A stretch of 28,847 bases of DNA, from positions 1 through 28,847 of the forward strand of contig CAZWGB010000016.1 of the NCBI GenBank assembly GCA_964633465.1, read 5' to 3'. Shown piece after piece: positions 25,421 to 28,847 of this stretch (position 1 is its first letter; the number at the start of each line of letters is the position of its first letter). The translations under genes were made by a program, and so were the position numbers. The stretch is from DTSX01 sp964633465. GTDB lineage: Bacteria > Pseudomonadota > Gammaproteobacteria > Steroidobacterales > UBA11654. The notes below the pieces were generated by a model that was not told the DNA's origin, did not search any database, and worked only from the letters and a program-made list of their open reading frames with translations.

Positions 25421-26266
25421 TCAGACCTTATCAACATTTGCTTCATGATAATCAGTCGATTTCTCTTTCTCAGATTCGTCTTCTGTGACACCTGAGGATG
25501 TTTCTGGAGTTTCTGGTTGGGCTTCTGAGGATGTTTCTGGAGTTTCTGGTTGGGCTTCTGAGGATGTTTCTGGAGTTTCTGGTTGGGCTTCTGAGGATTG
25601 ATCTAATGTCACAAAAATTTCTCTGTCAATTTTTTTTGACTTTGTTGCTGGGGTAACAATTACATCAGAATTTACATGTCCAGATACGGAGCCTTTGACA
25701 AATAATAAATTTCTTTCTTCATCAATTTCAATAATTTCAAGATTCTGTATTGTTCTCCTAACATTACCCATTTGCCCTGACATTTTTTTACCTTTGAATA
25801 CTCTTCCAGGGGTTTGGTTTTGGCCAATTGACCCTGGTGCTCTGTGTGAAAGAGAATTACCATGTGTGGCATCTTGCATACTAAAGTTATGTCTTTTTAT
25901 TACACCTGCAAATCCTTTGCCAATTGTCTTTCCAATAACATCAACCAGCTCACCTTTTTTGAAGTAATTAACTTTAATTTCTCTACCAGTTTTGACTTGC
26001 TCTGATTCATGATCATCAATGCGAAACTCATGGAGTGTGGTTCTTGGGGTAATTTTACTTTTGCTGAACTGCCCCTTTACTGGTTTGGTTATTTTGGGCG
26101 ATGCTTGGTTTGCGGTAACTTGGATAGCATTATAACCATCTGATTCTAAAGTTTTAATTCTATTGATCTGGTTGGGGTTCGCTTGGATAATAGTAACCGG
26201 TACAGACTTGCCATCGTCCGTAAAAACTCTTGTCATCCCGCATTTTTTTCCAATGATCCCAATCAT
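25421..26266 (-). CDS. rplC: 50S ribosomal protein L3 with acidic repeat-encoded C-terminal tail
   Basis: This 281-residue protein is a normal L3 in its first ~220 residues: MIGIIGKKCGMTRVFTDDG, QDATHGNSLSHRAPGSIGQN and GKKMSGQMGN are all present. E. coli L3 ends at 209 residues. Here about 60-70 extra residues follow, including three identical 11-residue units EAQPETPETSS (about 226-236, 237-247, 248-258) and then a charged tail ending NVDKV. The tail is acidic, Pro/Thr/Ser-rich and probably disordered, unlike the basic core. The frame stays open through the repeats to a normal stop five bases before rplD. The start matches the family exactly, though no good Shine-Dalgarno is next to it. Confidence 0.96.
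   Translation of the reverse strand: MIGIIGKKCGMTRVFTDDGKSVPVTIIQANPNQINRIKTLESDGYNAIQVTANQASPKITKPVKGQFSKSKITPRTTLHEFRIDDHESEQVKTGREIKVNYFKKGELVDVIGKTIGKGFAGVIKRHNFSMQDATHGNSLSHRAPGSIGQNQTPGRVFKGKKMSGQMGNVRRTIQNLEIIEIDEERNLLFVKGSVSGHVNSDVIVTPATKSKKIDREIFVTLDQSSEAQPETPETSSEAQPETPETSSEAQPETPETSSGVTEDESEKEKSTDYHEANVDKV
25493..25598. repeat. Perfect 33-bp tandem repeat, 3.2 copies, inside rplC
   Basis: Three identical 33-bp units occupy 25493-25525, 25526-25558 and 25559-25591. They are followed by a 7-base partial copy. The unit length is a multiple of three, so copy-number change would keep the reading frame. Identity is complete, indicating recent expansion or homogenisation. Confidence 0.97.
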
Positions 26267-26371
26267 TCTGATTTTTTACAAAAATTTTATCCTTGTTTAT
26301 AATATTATCTGCCATTCAAATAATCTGATTCTTGATTTAACTTAAGTTATTGTTATATATACATTTATAAA

Positions 26372-26400
26372 AGTATAAACTTACAAAATAAGTTAAATAA
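26372..26400 (-). promoter_or_regulatory. Possible second promoter ahead of rplC
   Basis: On the minus strand TTATTT (26395-26400) and TATACT (26372-26377) are 17 bp apart, in a very AT-rich stretch that offers several overlapping -10-like hexamers. It would give a ~100-base leader. Weak evidence. Confidence 0.25.
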
Positions 26401-26402
26401 AG

Positions 26403-26481
26403 TTGTGCATTCCTGTAGATACAATACCCACAAAACTAGCCCCTCAATTCTTTTCAATTCTTAGGCTGAAAAGCGTTGTGG
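26403..26481 (-). promoter_or_regulatory. Inverted-repeat leader structure between rpsJ and rplC
   Basis: Read on the minus strand, CCACAA (26476-26481) pairs with TTGTGG (26428-26433). Nested inside are AGCC (26464-26467) with GGCT (26438-26441), and AATT (26456-26459) with AATT (26446-26449). A second CACAA copy at 26403-26407 could compete for the same TTGTG. Only four T residues follow the inner stem, so a strong intrinsic terminator is not supported. The outer arm lies at or just before the predicted transcription start, so it would be complete only in RNA reading through from rpsJ. Confidence 0.4.
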
Positions 26482-26482
26482 A

Positions 26483-26510
26483 ATTATATCAATTTTTAAT
26501 GTCAGTTCAA
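26483..26510 (-). promoter_or_regulatory. Putative sigma70 promoter for the rplC-rplQ array
   Basis: On the minus strand TTGAAC (26505-26510, overlapping the last rpsJ codons) and a perfect TATAAT (26483-26488) are 16 bp apart. Transcription would begin near 26476, leaving a leader of about 210 bases before rplC. This is the best promoter match I found in the ribosomal half of the window. Confidence 0.5.
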
Positions 26511-26816
26511 TTTTATTTGAACATCAACACCTGCAGGTAATTCAAGCTTCATAAGGGCATCAACCGTTTTATCATTTGGATTTAGAATGTCCATCACACG
26601 CTTATGAGTTGTTAATTCATATTGATCTCTGGCATCTTTATTTACATGTGGGGATATAAGCACTGTAAACCTCTCCTTTGAAGTAGGCAGAGGTATAGGG
26701 CCAGAGATAATTGAACCTGTTCTTTTGACTGTTTCAACTATTTCTGCAGTAGATGTATCGATCAGTTTATGATCGAAGGATTTTAATCTTATTCTGATTG
26801 ACTCAGTATCTGCCAT
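26502..26816 (-). CDS. rpsJ: 30S ribosomal protein S10 (NusE)
   Basis: This 104-residue head protein is also a transcription antitermination factor with NusB. It contains IRIRLKSFDHKLIDTSTAEI, GPIPLPTSKERFTVLISPHV and THKRVMDILNPNDKTVDALM. It starts six bases after the fusA stop, with an AGGAAG ribosome site inside the end of fusA, so it is translationally joined to the str operon. A 235-bp gap separates it from rplC, the reverse of the E. coli arrangement where the S10 leader precedes rpsJ. Confidence 0.98.
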   Translation of the reverse strand: MADTESIRIRLKSFDHKLIDTSTAEIVETVKRTGSIISGPIPLPTSKERFTVLISPHVNKDARDQYELTTHKRVMDILNPNDKTVDALMKLELPAGVDVQIKLN

Positions 26817-26822
26817 GATAAA

Positions 26823-28847
26823 TTAACTTCCTGTCCCAGATAATACTTCAATTTGCTTCTTTGGTGCTTCACTGTATTTTGCAAATTCCATTGTGTAAGT
26901 AGCCCTGCCTTGACTCATTGATCTTAAATCAGTGGCATATCCAAACATTTCTGCAAGTGGTACCTCTGCTCTTATAATTTTACCGGCAGGTGATTCATCC
27001 ATGCCTTGAAGTATGCCTCTTCTTCTGTTTAAGTCACCGTTTACATCACCCATATAATCTTCAGGGGTAACAACTTCTACACTCATAACTGGCTCCAATA
27101 AAACAGGATTGGCTTTCAAAGCACCTTCCTTAAATGCCATAGAGCCTGCTACTCTAAAGGCGACTTCACTGGAATCAACATCATGAAAAGAACCATCATA
27201 TAAACTTACTTTTACATCTACAACTGGGAAACCTGTAATAACTCCATTGGTCATTTGTTCTTGAATTCCTTTGTTTACTGCAGGTATAAATTCTTTTGGG
27301 ATCACTCCACCCTTTATATCATTAAAAAATTCATATCCTTCACCAGGTTCCTGAGGCTCCATTCTTATATAAACATGTCCATATTGACCACGGCCACCAG
27401 TCTGTCGTATAAACTTTGCTTCCTGATTAACAGATTTTCTAATGGTTTCTCTATAAGCAACCTGTGGTCTTCCTACATTTGCTCCAACTTTAAATTCACG
27501 GGATAGTCTGTCAACTATAATATCTAAATGTAGTTCTCCCATTCCTGAAATAATTGTCTGACCTGACTCTTCATCAGTTGCGACTCTGAATGAAGGGTCC
27601 TCTTTTGCTAACTTTTGCAGACCAATGCTCATCTTAGATTCATCTTCAATTGATTTTGGCTCTAGGGCAACAGAAATAACAGGATCTGGAAATTCCATTT
27701 TTTCGAGAGTAATTATATTCTTTCGATCTGCCAAAGTGTCTCCTGTGGTGACATTTTTCAGTCCAACAGCAGCAGCAATATCCCCTGCTCTAACTTCTTT
27801 AATTTCTTCTCTTGAATTTGAGTGCATTTGAAGAATTCTTCCTATCCTTTCTTTTTGAGATTTCAGAGAATTGTATATGGTGTCACCTGAATTCAAGACG
27901 CCTGAATAAACTCTGAAAAATGTGAGATTACCGACATATGGATCGTTAGCTATTTTAAACGCCAGAGCTGCAAAACTATCATTATCTTCTGCTTTTCTGG
28001 TACCTTCAGATCCGTCTTCAAGAATACCGTTTATGGCTGGCTTATCGGTGGGTGAAGGTAAAAAATCAATAATCGCATCCAACATTGCTTGGACTCCCTT
28101 GTTTTTAAAAGCAGATCCACAAATTACTGGAACTATTTCACCACTTATTGTTCTAGTCCTAAGACCAGTGATGATTTGATTTTGTTCTAAATCCCCATTT
28201 TCTAGATAGTGATCAAGAATTTCCTCTGATGCCTCTGCAGCTGACTCAACCATTTTTTCACGCCATAGGTTGCAAACATCAGTCATATTTTCTGGCACAT
28301 CTTCTTCAACATATGTTGCACCAAGGTCTTCATCATTCCATTTGATAGCCTTCATTTTAATTAGATCAACTACTCCAGAGAATTTATCTTCAGCACCAAT
28401 AGGAAGTTGTACTGGAACTGGATTGGACCCTAAACGTTCCTTAATTTGGTCAACTACTCTTAAAAAATCAGCACCAGCTCTATCCATTTTATTAACAAAA
28501 GCTAGCCTTGGCACTGAGTATTTATTTGCTTGTCTCCAAACTGTTTCCGATTGAGGCTCAACACCTCCCACTGCACAAAAAACAGCAATTGCGCTGTCTA
28601 AGACTCGAAGAGATCTTTCAACTTCGATAGTAAAATCAACATGCCCAGGGGTATCGATTATATTGATTCGATGTTGATCAAATTGTTGATCCATTCCTTG
28701 CCAAAAACATGTGGTTGCGGCTGAAGTAATTGTTATGCCTCTTTCCTGTTCTTGCTCCATCCAGTCCATTACTGCATTACCGTCATGTACTTCACCTATT
28801 TTGTGAGAAATACCGGTATAGAATAAAACTCTTTCAGTGGTTGTAGT
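26823..28847 (-). CDS. fusA: Elongation factor G, 5' end outside window
   Basis: Translocation GTPase; 674 residues are visible and the frame is open to the right edge, where it reads TTTTERVLFYTGISHKIGEV. By comparison with E. coli EF-G (704 residues) about 25-30 N-terminal residues, including the P-loop AHIDAGKT, lie outside. Visible GTPase elements are RGITITSAATT (switch I), DTPGHVDF and NKMD. Domains II to V follow, with GGRGQYGHV in domain IV and the closing MFGYATDLRSMSQGRA. An internal ATG at 28767-28769 is not the true start. No tuf gene follows. Confidence 0.98.
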   Translation of the reverse strand, partial: TTTTERVLFYTGISHKIGEVHDGNAVMDWMEQEQERGITITSAATTCFWQGMDQQFDQHRINIIDTPGHVDFTIEVERSLRVLDSAIAVFCAVGGVEPQSETVWRQANKYSVPRLAFVNKMDRAGADFLRVVDQIKERLGSNPVPVQLPIGAEDKFSGVVDLIKMKAIKWNDEDLGATYVEEDVPENMTDVCNLWREKMVESAAEASEEILDHYLENGDLEQNQIITGLRTRTISGEIVPVICGSAFKNKGVQAMLDAIIDFLPSPTDKPAINGILEDGSEGTRKAEDNDSFAALAFKIANDPYVGNLTFFRVYSGVLNSGDTIYNSLKSQKERIGRILQMHSNSREEIKEVRAGDIAAAVGLKNVTTGDTLADRKNIITLEKMEFPDPVISVALEPKSIEDESKMSIGLQKLAKEDPSFRVATDEESGQTIISGMGELHLDIIVDRLSREFKVGANVGRPQVAYRETIRKSVNQEAKFIRQTGGRGQYGHVYIRMEPQEPGEGYEFFNDIKGGVIPKEFIPAVNKGIQEQMTNGVITGFPVVDVKVSLYDGSFHDVDSSEVAFRVAGSMAFKEGALKANPVLLEPVMSVEVVTPEDYMGDVNGDLNRRRGILQGMDESPAGKIIRAEVPLAEMFGYATDLRSMSQGRATYTMEFAKYSEAPKKQIEVLSGTGS

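Noticed and set aside
25493..25598. CRISPR-like array from the 33-bp repeats
   Set aside because: The units are directly abutting without spacers and are in-frame codons of rplC.

Overview
This is an AT-rich, tightly packed bacterial chromosome segment made of core housekeeping genes. Several features point to a gammaproteobacterium. ssb and uvrA are divergent neighbours, the order ssb-miaB-phoH/ybeZ-ybeY-corC-lnt-leuS-lptE is preserved, and the str-S10-spc-alpha ribosomal clusters are complete and in the usual order. The low GC, the very short gaps and the frequent gene overlaps suggest a streamlined genome. A marine oligotroph of the SAR86 kind would fit, but that placement is inference from style, not from a phylogeny. 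I found no mobile element, tRNA, rRNA, CRISPR array, phage gene or foreign-looking island. No gene-free stretch exceeds 300 bases; the longest is 235 bp, between rpsJ and rplC.

Region 1 (1-8807, minus strand) is a probable nine-gene operon starting at an ssb promoter near 8835-8863: ssb, miaB, phoH, ybeY, corC, lnt, leuS, lptE and the 5' part of tdk, which runs off the left edge. It combines DNA maintenance (SSB), tRNA modification and charging (MiaB, LeuRS), rRNA maturation and stress functions (YbeY, PhoH), envelope assembly (Lnt, LptE, CorC) and nucleotide salvage (Tdk). Four of its genes use GTG or TTG starts.

Region 2 (8808-13070) holds uvrA on the plus strand, divergent from ssb across a 215-bp spacer that contains a strong dyad. 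uvrA converges on trpS (minus) with only six bases between the stops. A 214-bp gap with a putative trpS promoter lies between trpS and rplQ.

Region 3 (13071-26266, minus strand) is an uninterrupted 27-gene array from rplC to rplQ (S10, spc and alpha operons fused). No internal gap is larger than about 31 bp, so the separate spc and alpha leaders known from E. coli are absent. rpmJ (37 codons) was recovered from sequence between secY and rpsM.

Region 4 (26267-28847, minus strand) is the 5' end of the ribosomal block: fusA (5' end outside the window), then rpsJ six bases later with no tuf gene between them, then a 235-bp leader-like gap with a good sigma70 promoter and an inverted-repeat structure ahead of rplC.

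The window is mostly ordinary. The points that deserve a second look are: an acidic C-terminal tail on ribosomal protein L3 encoded by three identical 33-bp repeats; the relocated leader between rpsJ and rplC; a LeuRS lacking the leucine-specific insertion before KMSKS; and the dyad next to the ssb promoter. I did not see evidence for a wholly new system.
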